A stretch of 64,000 bases of DNA from Subsaxibacter sp. CAU 1640 (GCF_023156585.1 NZ_JALNMI010000003.1:124001-188000); one strand, 5' to 3'; counted from the stretch's first letter, positions 18,914 through 27,109 are shown. Numbers and translations are program-made. The notes: generated from the sequence alone by a model not told the origin.

Positions 18914-18945
18914 TTATCAAACGGTTGGGTTAATTATCAAACGGT
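18914..18945. promoter_or_regulatory. Putative LytTR operator at fibre promoter
   Basis: TTATCAAACGGT occurs twice without mismatch at 18914-18925 and 18934-18945, a 20-base period. Read on the fibre gene strand this is ACCGTTTGATAA, and ACCGTTTGA fits eight of nine positions of the LytTR direct-repeat consensus (T/A)(A/C)(C/A)GTTN(A/G)(T/G). It lies 57 bases upstream of the fibre ATG. Confidence 0.65.
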
Positions 18946-18960
18946 AAAAAGAAGTTAACC

Positions 18961-19308
18961 CTATTCATTTTTATTCAATTTTACTAAAATATCTTTAAGC
19001 AATTTAGTAGAGTTTAGATAGTGGGTGTTTGCTGCGTTAAAGTTGTCAATTATGTTGTTTATAGTTTTATTATGTACAGCTTCTTCAATTGTAGCTAGTG
19101 CATCTTTTAATGATAGAATTCCCATAAACTCTGCTTGTGGCTTTAGGGAATGGGCGTTGATACGCAACTGCTCCCAATCTTTGTCTTTAAGATTCTGTTT
19201 CATATCTGCAAAGGTTTGTGGTGCCACATCTAGATAGAGTTTAATGTAACGTTGCATTTTTTGGGTGTCGCCCTTGGTGAATTTCTCAAGAAAACCTAAA
19301 TCTACCAT
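18961..19308 (-). CDS. Hpt domain phosphotransfer protein
   Basis: This 115-residue protein is a stand-alone histidine phosphotransfer domain, an all-helical bundle with the phospho-acceptor His53 in NAHSLKPQAEFMG. That motif is close to the Hpt consensus HxLKGxA, with Pro in place of Gly. Hpt proteins carry phosphate from a hybrid kinase receiver to a final response regulator in the cytoplasm. Its start overlaps the receiver gene stop by one base (TAATG). It closes the three-gene signalling operon just before the fibre promoter. Confidence 0.87.
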   Translation of the reverse strand: MVDLGFLEKFTKGDTQKMQRYIKLYLDVAPQTFADMKQNLKDKDWEQLRINAHSLKPQAEFMGILSLKDALATIEEAVHNKTINNIIDNFNAANTHYLNSTKLLKDILVKLNKNE

Positions 19309-19694
19309 TAGACGTTAGCTTTTATAAGTTGGTAGATTTCCTGAAACGCATCTTGCCCTTTGATGACATAATGCACAGCTCCATACATGATGGTTTGTGA
19401 TGCTGTTCCGTAGCTTTTTTGGCTAGAGAGCATTATTACAGGTAAATTTTTGTTTTGATGCTTAATATCTTTAAGAATGTCAATTCCGTTGGAAGCTTCC
19501 TTTTCTTTGGAGTTCAAATAATAATCCAACACAACAGCATCTGGGTTTTCGTGCAAGTGCTTTAGACAGGCTTCACCTGTCGGAAAAGTCTTGATTTTGA
19601 AACCCGAATAGTGTTCTTTAAGATAATCTGCTAACATTTCGGTCAATAAGGGCTCATCATCTACTATAAAAATAGTGGGATTGGTGTTTCGCAT
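19308..19694 (-). CDS. Single-domain response regulator (CheY-like)
   Basis: This 128-residue protein is only a receiver domain. The acidic pair is in FIVDDEPLL, the phospho-acceptor is D57 in VVLDYYL, the switch Ser/Thr is in VIMLSSQ, and the conserved Lys is in HYVIKGQ. With no output domain, it likely acts as a phosphate shuttle or sink between the hybrid kinase and the Hpt protein, or binds a target protein. It starts two bases after the kinase stop codon. Confidence 0.9.
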   Translation of the reverse strand: MRNTNPTIFIVDDEPLLTEMLADYLKEHYSGFKIKTFPTGEACLKHLHENPDAVVLDYYLNSKEKEASNGIDILKDIKHQNKNLPVIMLSSQKSYGTASQTIMYGAVHYVIKGQDAFQEIYQLIKANV

Positions 19695-19696
19695 GA

Positions 19697-22333
19697 CTAT
19701 TGTTTTTTTGTGAGTTTATATATTTTATGAAGTAATTGTTCAGTATTGAATGGTTTCCCGATAAAATCGTCCATGCCTGCTTCGTAACATTTATCCACTT
19801 CCTCCTTGAGCACATTGGCGGTCATGGCAATTATTGTTATGTTAGCTTTTCCATTAGACAATGACCTAATTTTTTCGGTGGCTTCATAACCATTCATTAT
19901 GGGCATTTGCACGTCCATAAGAATGACATCATACTCTGAAGATTTTACTTTCTCTACAGCAATGGCACCATTTTCGGCTACATCAACAGCAACATTTTCT
20001 ATAGCATCTTCCAATTCTTCTTGGGCCACTACAGCGTTAAATTGATTGTCTTCCACCAACAACACTTTAATGCCTTTTAATTGATGAGCAATATTGTTTT
20101 CTGAAGATGTGGTTGTTTTATTTTTTGGCGAAACGCTTTCAGCTATTTCATACGGAATGGTGAAATGAAATGCACTCCCCTTACCCTTCTCGCTTTCTAC
20201 CCAAATTTTTCCATTGTGCAGCTCGACCAGTTTTTTGGAAATGCTCAATCCCAAACCTGTGCCACCAAACTTCCGTGTGGTATCGCTGTACGCTTGTTCA
20301 AAGGATTTAAAGATTTTTTCAATACGTTCTTTATCAATACCAATGCCAGTATCCGATACCGTAAAATGCAACTTCAACTTATCGTTTTCTGCTTTTGAAG
20401 TCACTGTTATGTTTACCATTCCTTTTTCGGTAAACTTGATGGCATTCCCAATTAAATTAATTAGGATTTGTTTTAAACGTGTGTCATCGCCTTTGACCAT
20501 TACTTCTTGCTGTGGCAAGTTGGTTTTCAACTGCAAGCCTTTTTCTTCTGCCTTGAACTGCATAATGGTTTGTACATTGTTCACGACCTCGTTAATTGAG
20601 AATGGTTCATGTTCCAATTCAATCTTACCCGCTTCAATTTTTGAAATATCCAAAATATCATTGATAATTACCAATAACGAATCCGACGATTGTTTGATGC
20701 CATCCAAATATTCGGTTTGGTCTTTTCGCGGTTTTCGACGCAGTAGAATATCCGTCATCCCTTTTATGGCATTCATAGGTGTTCTTATTTCATGACTCAT
20801 ATTGGCCAAAAATTGATGCTTTGCTTTTTCTGAAGCTTGGGCTTTTTCTTTTTCTTTCTGAATGATTTTTTGCGTTTTTCTGATATGTTTTAAGCGATAA
20901 TACAAACCAAAAGCTAAAAGAGCTACTAAAATCCCCAAACCAATTAAAATGTTTTTGGTTGTTTTTTGGTCATTGATTTCCGATTGTAAAACCAGTTCAC
21001 TTTCCAGTCGCTTTTGCTCCATGCTTAAGCTGTCTGCCAACCGTTGTTTTTCAAACTGAAAACCCAGTTCCTTACGCAATACCTCATGACTGTTTCGCAA
21101 GTGTGCCACCGAATCGTTCAACGTATTGTATCGCACATAGGATTGTAAAGCATTTTTGTACTGCCCCATAGCTTCTTGGGCTTTAAACAACACATCATAA
21201 TTGCGCAAACGGTATATGACATCTCGTTTATTGCTAACATGGATGCCTGTTTTAGCATTTTCAATGGCTTTTTGGTACTGTTGCAAACCAAGGTACGCTT
21301 CTGCCATGGCAAAGTAATAGCGTTCCACATTTATAGACCCGGATTTACTAACAATATCATAAGTATTAGGTTTCAAAGGCAATAAGGCATTTATAGCTTG
21401 TTCATAGTTGCCCTTTGAGTTCATTATAAGGGCTTCTACCACATAAGCACGCCCCATACAAGGCTCACACTCGGGCATGTTTGTGTAATACTTAAACACA
21501 TTATCTATATAAATTTGTGCACTATCCACATGCTTTTCCAAGGCAAAGGTTTGGGCAAGGTTTAAATCCAACGACATTTTAAACGATTCATTATTCAAAC
21601 CATCATAAACCTTTTTGGCCCTATGGTAGTAAATCTTTGCTTCTCCAAAATTTTGTAAGTCTTGGTGTATCAAACCAATCCTAATTAAAGTAGTTCCATA
21701 AATGTTATCCTTAACCATATTGTGGGAGTCATAATATTCGATAATCGTTTGAAACATTGGTAGTGCTTCCGAATATTTACTTTCCCTAAAAAATTTAGTT
21801 GCCACCTGTTGCGAAAACCCAATTTTCAATTTAGGATCTGTAACCTTTTGTTGCAGGTCTAGCAAAATGTCTTCAAACCTCGTTATGTCCTTGGCCGTAA
21901 ATTCGATATTTCGTTGGTAACAAAATTCCCATATAAAATCGTAAGCCAAAAGCAGTGTTTCATAATCCTTTTGTTCCAAAGCCATATAAAATGTCTCTCT
22001 GGCTATTGGACAGGCAGTTTCCAAATCATCCAATAAAAAGTATTTTCCGTATTCCAGTAATTTAAGGAAGGGCAAATAGTCTGTAAGTCCTGCTTCTTTG
22101 GCCATGTCCTGTAACTTTTCGCTACCCTTTACCCAGCGCATTACTTCAGGAGATGCAACTTCATTTTGCAATGGGTAAAACCTATGGTAATAGGCATTCA
22201 CACGCTCTTTAGGCGTGTTTGAGGTATCGCTCCAAACGGCAAATAGTGAATCTTTGTTTTTTTCTTGAGAAAAAAATGGAAAAGATATCATTCCTAAAAA
22301 TAAAAATACCAGTATTGATTTGACATTGACCAT
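19697..22333 (-). CDS. TPR-containing hybrid sensor histidine kinase
   Basis: From the ATG at 22333 the protein has 878 residues. A frame to 22387 exists, but a -7 element at 22360-22353 lies between the two starts, which supports the shorter form. A signal peptide (ends PFFSQ) is followed by a periplasmic tetratricopeptide repeat region (about 130-430), a coiled coil, and one membrane helix near residue 485 (NILIGLGILVALLAFGLYY). The HisKA domain has H514 in NMSHEIRTPMN, the ATPase domain has DTGIGI and GTGLGLSI, and a C-terminal receiver has D807 in VILMDVQMP. Several flavobacterial kinases share this layout. The signal is unknown. Confidence 0.92.
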   Translation of the reverse strand: MVNVKSILVFLFLGMISFPFFSQEKNKDSLFAVWSDTSNTPKERVNAYYHRFYPLQNEVASPEVMRWVKGSEKLQDMAKEAGLTDYLPFLKLLEYGKYFLLDDLETACPIARETFYMALEQKDYETLLLAYDFIWEFCYQRNIEFTAKDITRFEDILLDLQQKVTDPKLKIGFSQQVATKFFRESKYSEALPMFQTIIEYYDSHNMVKDNIYGTTLIRIGLIHQDLQNFGEAKIYYHRAKKVYDGLNNESFKMSLDLNLAQTFALEKHVDSAQIYIDNVFKYYTNMPECEPCMGRAYVVEALIMNSKGNYEQAINALLPLKPNTYDIVSKSGSINVERYYFAMAEAYLGLQQYQKAIENAKTGIHVSNKRDVIYRLRNYDVLFKAQEAMGQYKNALQSYVRYNTLNDSVAHLRNSHEVLRKELGFQFEKQRLADSLSMEQKRLESELVLQSEINDQKTTKNILIGLGILVALLAFGLYYRLKHIRKTQKIIQKEKEKAQASEKAKHQFLANMSHEIRTPMNAIKGMTDILLRRKPRKDQTEYLDGIKQSSDSLLVIINDILDISKIEAGKIELEHEPFSINEVVNNVQTIMQFKAEEKGLQLKTNLPQQEVMVKGDDTRLKQILINLIGNAIKFTEKGMVNITVTSKAENDKLKLHFTVSDTGIGIDKERIEKIFKSFEQAYSDTTRKFGGTGLGLSISKKLVELHNGKIWVESEKGKGSAFHFTIPYEIAESVSPKNKTTTSSENNIAHQLKGIKVLLVEDNQFNAVVAQEELEDAIENVAVDVAENGAIAVEKVKSSEYDVILMDVQMPIMNGYEATEKIRSLSNGKANITIIAMTANVLKEEVDKCYEAGMDDFIGKPFNTEQLLHKIYKLTKKQ

Positions 22334-22352
22334 AAGTTGTGCAATTATGATA

Positions 22353-22360
22353 GAAAGATA
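22353..22360 (-). promoter_or_regulatory. -7 promoter element of hybrid kinase operon
   Basis: On the minus strand TATCTTTC matches TAnnTTTG at seven of eight positions, 19 bases before the ATG at 22333. It argues against the longer kinase start at 22387. Confidence 0.5.
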
Positions 22361-22391
22361 CCATAACAAGGTGTAAAAAGCTAACAATCAA

Positions 22392-22423
22392 TTATCCGAT
22401 GGTCATTTCACTTATCAAACGGT
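22392..22423. promoter_or_regulatory. Putative LytTR operator between kinase and LytTR genes
   Basis: TTATCCGATGGT (22392-22403) and TTATCAAACGGT (22412-22423) form a direct repeat with the same 20-base period as at 18914-18945. The second copy is identical to both fibre copies. It ends 14 bases before the -7 element of the LytTR gene, an activator-like position. Confidence 0.65.
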
Positions 22424-22437
22424 AGCAAATAATTATG

Positions 22438-22445
22438 TATCTTTC
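22438..22445 (+). promoter_or_regulatory. -7 promoter element of LytTR regulator gene
   Basis: TATCTTTC matches TAnnTTTG at seven of eight positions and lies 7 bases before the ATG at 22453. It overlaps the alternative ATG at 22435, which is therefore unlikely to be used. Confidence 0.5.
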
Positions 22446-22452
22446 ACATAAT

Positions 22453-23208
22453 ATGATGAAAATACTTAAGGCCTTAATAGTAGAAGACAATGCCTTTATG
22501 GCAAATGCGCTACTAGATATGCTACAGTCTCATACCGAGAATATTTCGGTGTTGGGCATTGCCCATTCTGGAAATGAAGCTTTGAAAATGATTTCAAAAA
22601 CCCAACCCAATGTAGTGTTTTTGGATATTGAATTACCAGATATGACTGGTTTTGAATTGCTAAATCAATTACCCGAAATTACCTTTAAAACCATTTTTAC
22701 CACAGCACACAGCCATTATGCTATAAAAGCTTTTAGGTTTAACGCCTTAGACTATTTGGTAAAGCCGATAAAAGAACACGAACTAAACGAAGCTATAAAA
22801 CGTTGTTTGAAATCAACTGATAATAGTACTGAAATACAAATTGCATTAACCAACCTCGAAACCAAAAATGTATCAGATCAAAAATTAATTTTGCCTACAC
22901 AAACAGGTACGTTGCGATTTTCTTTAAAACAAATTACCCTTATTGAAAGCGAGCGTAATTATAGTTATATTCATTTAACAAATAATACCAAAGAGCTATC
23001 GTCTAAAAACTTGGCCTATTTTGAAGATATTCTGGAAGATAAAAGTTTTTTTAGATGTCATCGTTCATTTTTAGTCAACAAATTCTTTGTTACTGAATTG
23101 AAAGAAGACTTTTTCATTTTGAAAAGTGGTGTTAAAATCCCTATTTCGAGACGGAAGAAGCGAGATGCCAAAGACTGGTTGTTAAACCAAAAGAACCATG
23201 AATCTTGA
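22453..23208 (+). CDS. LytTR family response regulator
   Basis: This 251-residue protein has an N-terminal receiver domain with acidic residues in IVEDN, the phospho-acceptor D58 in VVFLDIELPD, and Lys in YLVKPIKE. The C-terminal half is a LytTR DNA-binding domain with ITLIESERNYSYIHL and SFFRCHRSFLVN, the hallmarks of the family. The start at 22453 is preferred because the promoter element covers the upstream ATG at 22435. It is divergent from the kinase operon and is the likely final receiver of its phosphorelay. Direct-repeat operators beside its own gene and the fibre gene suggest autoregulation and control of the fibre. Confidence 0.9.
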   Translation: MMKILKALIVEDNAFMANALLDMLQSHTENISVLGIAHSGNEALKMISKTQPNVVFLDIELPDMTGFELLNQLPEITFKTIFTTAHSHYAIKAFRFNALDYLVKPIKEHELNEAIKRCLKSTDNSTEIQIALTNLETKNVSDQKLILPTQTGTLRFSLKQITLIESERNYSYIHLTNNTKELSSKNLAYFEDILEDKSFFRCHRSFLVNKFFVTELKEDFFILKSGVKIPISRRKKRDAKDWLLNQKNHES

Positions 23209-23989
23209 AAACAAAACCATCTGGATTACTGGTGCCTCAAGTGGTATTGGAAAAGGTTTGGCATTAGAACTTTCAAAGTATCCATGCAATTTGATTTTAT
23301 CTTCAAGACGAAAGGAAGTGTTGGAAGAAGTCAAACTTTTGTGCAGCAACCAAGAACGAATTGCGATTCTTCCTCTTGATTTGACCGATTTTGAAAATCT
23401 CAAACCGATTGCAGAAAAGGCTGTCAGTTGTTTTGGAAAAGTGGACATCCTCATCAATAATGGTGGTGTCAGTCAACGTTCGCTCGTTATCGACACAGAC
23501 ATAAGCATAGATAAAAAATTGATGGAAATCGATTATCTAGGAACCATTGGGCTTTCCAAAGCTATTTTAAAACATTTTGTGGAAAATAAATCAGGTCATT
23601 TTGTAACGGTTTCCAGTTTGATGGGCAAATTCTCTTCGCCTTATCGCTCTGGTTATTGTGGTGCCAAACATGCCTTGCACGGCTTTTTTGATGCCTTGCG
23701 AATGGAGCACGAAAAAGACCATATCAAAGTCACAATGATTTGCCCAGGCTTTGTTAATACAGATGTGGCAAAAAATGCCTTGACAGGTGATGGTTCCAAA
23801 CAAGACTCCCAAGACAAAGCCACCGAAAACGGACTAACTGTTGAAGAATTCTCAAAAAGGGTGATCAAAGCCATTCAAAAGGAAAAATTTGAAGCTTACA
23901 TAGGCAAAAAAGAAGTTCTCGGTGTCTATCTCAAACGATTTTTCCCAAAACTGTTGCACAAATTTGTTATGAAAAGTCAAGTCCGTTAA
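23198..23989 (+). CDS. Short-chain dehydrogenase/reductase
   Basis: This 263-residue protein is a classical SDR. The nucleotide-binding loop TGASSGIG lies at about residues 10-17, the NNGG structural motif near 87, the catalytic Ser in TVSSLMG, and Tyr/Lys in YCGAK near 150. The DHRS7-like sequence suggests an NADP-linked alcohol or ketone substrate, which is not identified. The start overlaps the last 11 bases of the LytTR gene in another frame, so it is probably in the same transcript, but no functional link is evident. Confidence 0.88.
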   Translation: MNLENKTIWITGASSGIGKGLALELSKYPCNLILSSRRKEVLEEVKLLCSNQERIAILPLDLTDFENLKPIAEKAVSCFGKVDILINNGGVSQRSLVIDTDISIDKKLMEIDYLGTIGLSKAILKHFVENKSGHFVTVSSLMGKFSSPYRSGYCGAKHALHGFFDALRMEHEKDHIKVTMICPGFVNTDVAKNALTGDGSKQDSQDKATENGLTVEEFSKRVIKAIQKEKFEAYIGKKEVLGVYLKRFFPKLLHKFVMKSQVR

Positions 23990-24009
23990 AACAAGGAATA
24001 TTAATATTT

Positions 24010-24597
24010 TTAATCACAAATATTATCACTTGGCTTTATTTTGAGTAGTGTTTTCCATATTTCTGTGTCATAATCACTTGGCGAAAATCTAAAAAACACA
24101 AAGGTTTTCTCAAGGTCTTCACAATAAAAAACACTAACCAAAGCATTTAAGGTCATCATACGCTTGGTATGAAACGAATTAAACAATCGTACTTTTCCTT
24201 TATAACTTGTATAACTGGTTTCAAGATTTTCCACAAATACTATGGTTGATTTTGGCACTTCAAAATCTTTGTCTTTATTGACAACATTCATTAAACCATC
24301 AAAATAAAACTGTAGGTTATGTTCCAAAATGGCTTCGTTTATGGGTGATTTCCCTTCAATATTCCATACAAATACATAAGACCAATAGTCTGGACTGTTC
24401 TGGTCTGACCAATCCTTTGGAAAATAGGCCTCTTCAAATCCTATATAATTTAATTCTGGCGCAAAATGGATTGGAAATTTAAAAATCTCTTTTGCCCATA
24501 AACTGTCAACTACCAATAGACTAGGTGTTTCCTGCTGCTGTGCAAAACAAAATGGAAACCATAGAATAAAAAATATAACTGTAATCAATTTACTCAT
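24010..24597 (-). CDS. Exported protein of unknown function
   Basis: This 195-residue protein has a signal peptide ending in FCFAQ. The mature part has many aromatic residues (DYWSYVFVWNIEG) and no cysteine cluster or catalytic motif that I recognise. It starts five bases after the stop of the YceI-like lipoprotein gene on the same strand, so both are likely co-expressed and exported together. Confidence 0.7.
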   Translation of the reverse strand: MSKLITVIFFILWFPFCFAQQQETPSLLVVDSLWAKEIFKFPIHFAPELNYIGFEEAYFPKDWSDQNSPDYWSYVFVWNIEGKSPINEAILEHNLQFYFDGLMNVVNKDKDFEVPKSTIVFVENLETSYTSYKGKVRLFNSFHTKRMMTLNALVSVFYCEDLEKTFVFFRFSPSDYDTEIWKTLLKIKPSDNICD

Positions 24598-24602
24598 TCT
24601 TA

Positions 24603-25259
24603 TTAGTTTAAATAGACTTCAACTTCAAGCTCAATGGCATCAGAAATGGCATAATCTTTCACCTGCGCAACTCCTTTGGAACTGTAAGTAATTCCAAAAT
24701 CAGTTCGGTCAAATTTAAATTTTGTGCTGATTTTGTTTTGTCCAGGATCAAAATCAACATTGAATAATTCTATACGTTTTGTAATCCCTTTAATGGTCAA
24801 ATCTGCATCTATTTTTTGTCGATTCTTATCAACTCTTTCGAACTTTTTAAATTCAAGCGTGGCTTCTGGGTATTTGTTCACTTCAAAAAAGTCTTCATTC
24901 TTCAAATGGTCAACCAAATCTTGACTGTAATCACCATCTGTATTGACAATGGTATTCATATCTACAGTAAAACTTCCGCCAACTATTTTATCATTATCTA
25001 ATTCCACAAAACCATCCTTGAAGTTGACGTTTCCGTAATGTTCGCCAAAGCTAAATAGCATTGTACCTCTCCAAAAAATACTGCTCTTTTGTGTATTTAT
25101 GACAAGTTTTCCGTTTATCAATGGGTTGACGGTCATCACTTCAACCGCATTGCTTTCGTTTGATAATAAGTTTTCTGACACTTCTTTTTTGTCTTCGTTT
25201 TTACAACTACTGAAAATGTACGTGCTAACTAACACAAATAAAATAACTGTTCGTCTCAT
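24603..25259 (-). CDS. YceI family lipoprotein
   Basis: This 218-residue protein has a lipoprotein signal peptide with lipobox FSSC. The mature protein carries a YceI domain, a lipocalin-like barrel. Typical stretches are SIFWRGTMLFSFGEHYG, GGSFTVDMNTI, DHLKNEDFFEVNKYPEATLEF and ADLTIKGITKRI. YceI proteins bind isoprenoid chains and are periplasmic. It is the first gene of a two-gene operon, divergent from a membrane-spanning winged-helix regulator. Five phased TGT(A/C)AA sites lie in the shared promoter region. Confidence 0.9.
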   Translation of the reverse strand: MRRTVILFVLVSTYIFSSCKNEDKKEVSENLLSNESNAVEVMTVNPLINGKLVINTQKSSIFWRGTMLFSFGEHYGNVNFKDGFVELDNDKIVGGSFTVDMNTIVNTDGDYSQDLVDHLKNEDFFEVNKYPEATLEFKKFERVDKNRQKIDADLTIKGITKRIELFNVDFDPGQNKISTKFKFDRTDFGITYSSKGVAQVKDYAISDAIELEVEVYLN

Positions 25260-25303
25260 AATTGATTTATTTTTGATTTGAAACCAAAACTATCCGGAAC
25301 GCT

Positions 25304-25350
25304 TGTAAAAAGTGTCAAAAAAGTGTAAAACAATTGTCAAGCCTTGTAAA
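25304..25350. promoter_or_regulatory. Five phased TGT(A/C)AA operator repeats
   Basis: TGTAAA, TGTCAA, TGTAAA, TGTCAA and TGTAAA start at 25304, 25313, 25324, 25335 and 25345. Steps are 9, 11, 11 and 10 bases, so all face the same side of the helix. OmpR/PhoB-type winged-helix proteins commonly bind direct repeats with an 11-base period. The array sits between the yceI and regulator genes. Confidence 0.65.
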
Positions 25351-25382
25351 AAGTGATTAAAATGCTGTTCTTTACTGTAGTT

Positions 25383-26222
25383 ATGAAAAAATTAAATCTG
25401 TATTTGATTGCTCTCAATTTGGCGCTTTTCTTTTTGAGCTGCTCGGAACCCTATCAAACTAATCCTGATGAAATTAGGGTTTCATTGCGAAGTGTTGGCC
25501 ATCAATTATTAATGTCGCAACAGGATTCTACTTCTTTAGTTCTTCCTATTGAAACTATTGATGAAAATAACTATCGTATCAAATTTGAAAATGAACTGTC
25601 CATCGAACCTGACAGTTTGGTCAACACCGTGAAACGAGCTTTTGATAAAAGTTCATTGGCTTCAAATTACATTATTGAGGTTGAAAAATGCAGTACTGAA
25701 GAGGTTGCTTATAGCTATCAAATTGTGGAAAGCCTGGAGACAGACATCATTCCTTGTAAAGGACGTACACTGCCAAAATCCTGCTATGAATTATTGGTTA
25801 AGTTTCAGAAAAAAGATACTGGTAAAAATCTGTTAATCTGGATTATAACAATTGTTATTTTAAGTGTTTTTTTATATTGTTTTTTAAGGAGAAAAAAGAT
25901 TGACCAAAGTGAAATTCCTATTAGTAACGAGGTGACATTAGGAAGTTTTATATTTTATCCTGAACAGCACAAATTAGTGAAACAAGCCAAAGAAATAAGT
26001 CTGTCCAAAAAGGAATGTGAAATACTTGAAATGTTCACGGAAAAACCCAACGAAGTTATTTCAAGGGATGAACTCACCAAACGTATTTGGGAAGATAATG
26101 GTGTGATAGTTGGCAGAAGTCTGGATACTTACATATCCAAACTCCGTAAAAAGCTGAAAGATGACCCGAACATTAAGCTAATCAATGTTCATGGTATTGG
26201 TTACAAACTGGAAATAGGATAA
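25383..26222 (+). CDS. Membrane-spanning OmpR-type winged-helix regulator
   Basis: From ATG 25383 the protein has 279 residues. A GTG start at 25353 would lie inside the operator repeats. The N-terminal hydrophobic segment (LYLIALNLALFFLSC) is either a lipoprotein signal or a first membrane helix. A periplasmic-type domain of about 120 residues with three cysteines follows, then a membrane helix near residues 150-168 and a basic RRKK stop-transfer. The C-terminal Trans_reg_C winged helix has SLSKKECEILEMF, VISRDELTKRIW and SLDTYISKLRKKL. It looks like a one-component sensor that places a DNA-binding domain in the cytoplasm, ToxR-like but with reversed order. Confidence 0.85.
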   Translation: MKKLNLYLIALNLALFFLSCSEPYQTNPDEIRVSLRSVGHQLLMSQQDSTSLVLPIETIDENNYRIKFENELSIEPDSLVNTVKRAFDKSSLASNYIIEVEKCSTEEVAYSYQIVESLETDIIPCKGRTLPKSCYELLVKFQKKDTGKNLLIWIITIVILSVFLYCFLRRKKIDQSEIPISNEVTLGSFIFYPEQHKLVKQAKEISLSKKECEILEMFTEKPNEVISRDELTKRIWEDNGVIVGRSLDTYISKLRKKLKDDPNIKLINVHGIGYKLEIG

Positions 26223-26223
26223 A

Positions 26224-26901
26224 TTACAGTTCTATACTTTCGCCAATTTCCAAAATCATTAAATCTTTGTTTTTATCAAAAAACTTACGCTTTGCCTCTT
26301 CGTGATCGATTTCGATATACCCAAACGTATCAAAATGATAGCCCAAAACCTTATCGCATTGAACAAAATCACTTGCCAAGATAGCATCATCAATTCCCAT
26401 TGTGAAGTTGTCACCAATAGGCAGAATAGCTAAATCGAGCTGCGTTTGCAAAGGAATCAGCTTCATATCAAATGTCAAGGCTGTATCTCCTGCGATATAA
26501 ATGTTCTTACGTTCACCTTCAATCACAAATCCACCTGGTTGTCCGCCATAACTTCCATCAGGAAAGGATGAGGTGTGAATGGCGTTCACATATTTTACAT
26601 TTCCGAATTCAAAATCCCAAGAACCTCCGTGATTCATAGGATGCGTCTCAAAACCTTTTTGCTCGAAGTATGTAGCGATTTCAAAATTGGACACAATCAT
26701 TGCGTTTGTTCGCTTTGCAATTGCTTCAACATCCAAAATATGATCTTGATGCGCGTGCGTCACCAAAATATAATCTGCTTTCAGACTATCGATATCGATG
26801 TTTGAAGCTTTGTCATTTCCAGAAATAAAAGGATCAACCAAAATATGTACGTCGTTGACCTCGATTCCCAAACTTGCGTGTCCGTAAAATGTGATTTTCA
26901 T
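26224..26901 (-). CDS. Metal-dependent hydrolase, UPF0173 type (MBL fold)
   Basis: This 225-residue cytosolic protein has the complete MBL metal site. THAHQDH near residue 50 is the canonical HxHxDH motif, H110 in IHTSS and AGDTALT supply further ligands, and YHFDTF a late His. The start KITFYGHASLGIEV and the overall length match the UPF0173 family. Family members have metal-dependent hydrolase activity but their natural substrate is unknown. It ends one base after the stop of the convergent winged-helix gene. Confidence 0.9.
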   Translation of the reverse strand: MKITFYGHASLGIEVNDVHILVDPFISGNDKASNIDIDSLKADYILVTHAHQDHILDVEAIAKRTNAMIVSNFEIATYFEQKGFETHPMNHGGSWDFEFGNVKYVNAIHTSSFPDGSYGGQPGGFVIEGERKNIYIAGDTALTFDMKLIPLQTQLDLAILPIGDNFTMGIDDAILASDFVQCDKVLGYHFDTFGYIEIDHEEAKRKFFDKNKDLMILEIGESIEL

Positions 26902-26963
26902 AATGTTTTCATTTGATGTACAATTTAAAACAAAATTTCAAATTTAGAATTTGTTTTAAACTG

Positions 26964-27003
26964 AAAAAACTCGAGCAATTTCTTCAAATCTGCTCGAGTT
27001 TTT
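26964..27003 (-). terminator. Intrinsic terminator downstream of menA
   Basis: A perfect ten-base stem, AACTCGAGCA paired with TGCTCGAGTT, encloses a 13-base loop and is followed by a T run on the minus strand. It lies after the menA stop. A 39-codon frame (27075 to 26956, minus) covers the same bases; the hairpin seems the better explanation. Confidence 0.75.
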
Positions 27004-27109
27004 AAGCCCCAAATTTTTTAACCAACTTAATAGCAAATTTGTGTTGGTATCAAATTCAATATCTAATTTAGACATTAAATATTTGATTTGCAAATATTTA
27101 ACACTTTAT

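Noticed and set aside
22334-22387. Longer start for the hybrid kinase at 22387
   Set aside because: The promoter -7 element at 22360-22353 lies inside this extension, and the signal peptide fits the start at 22333.
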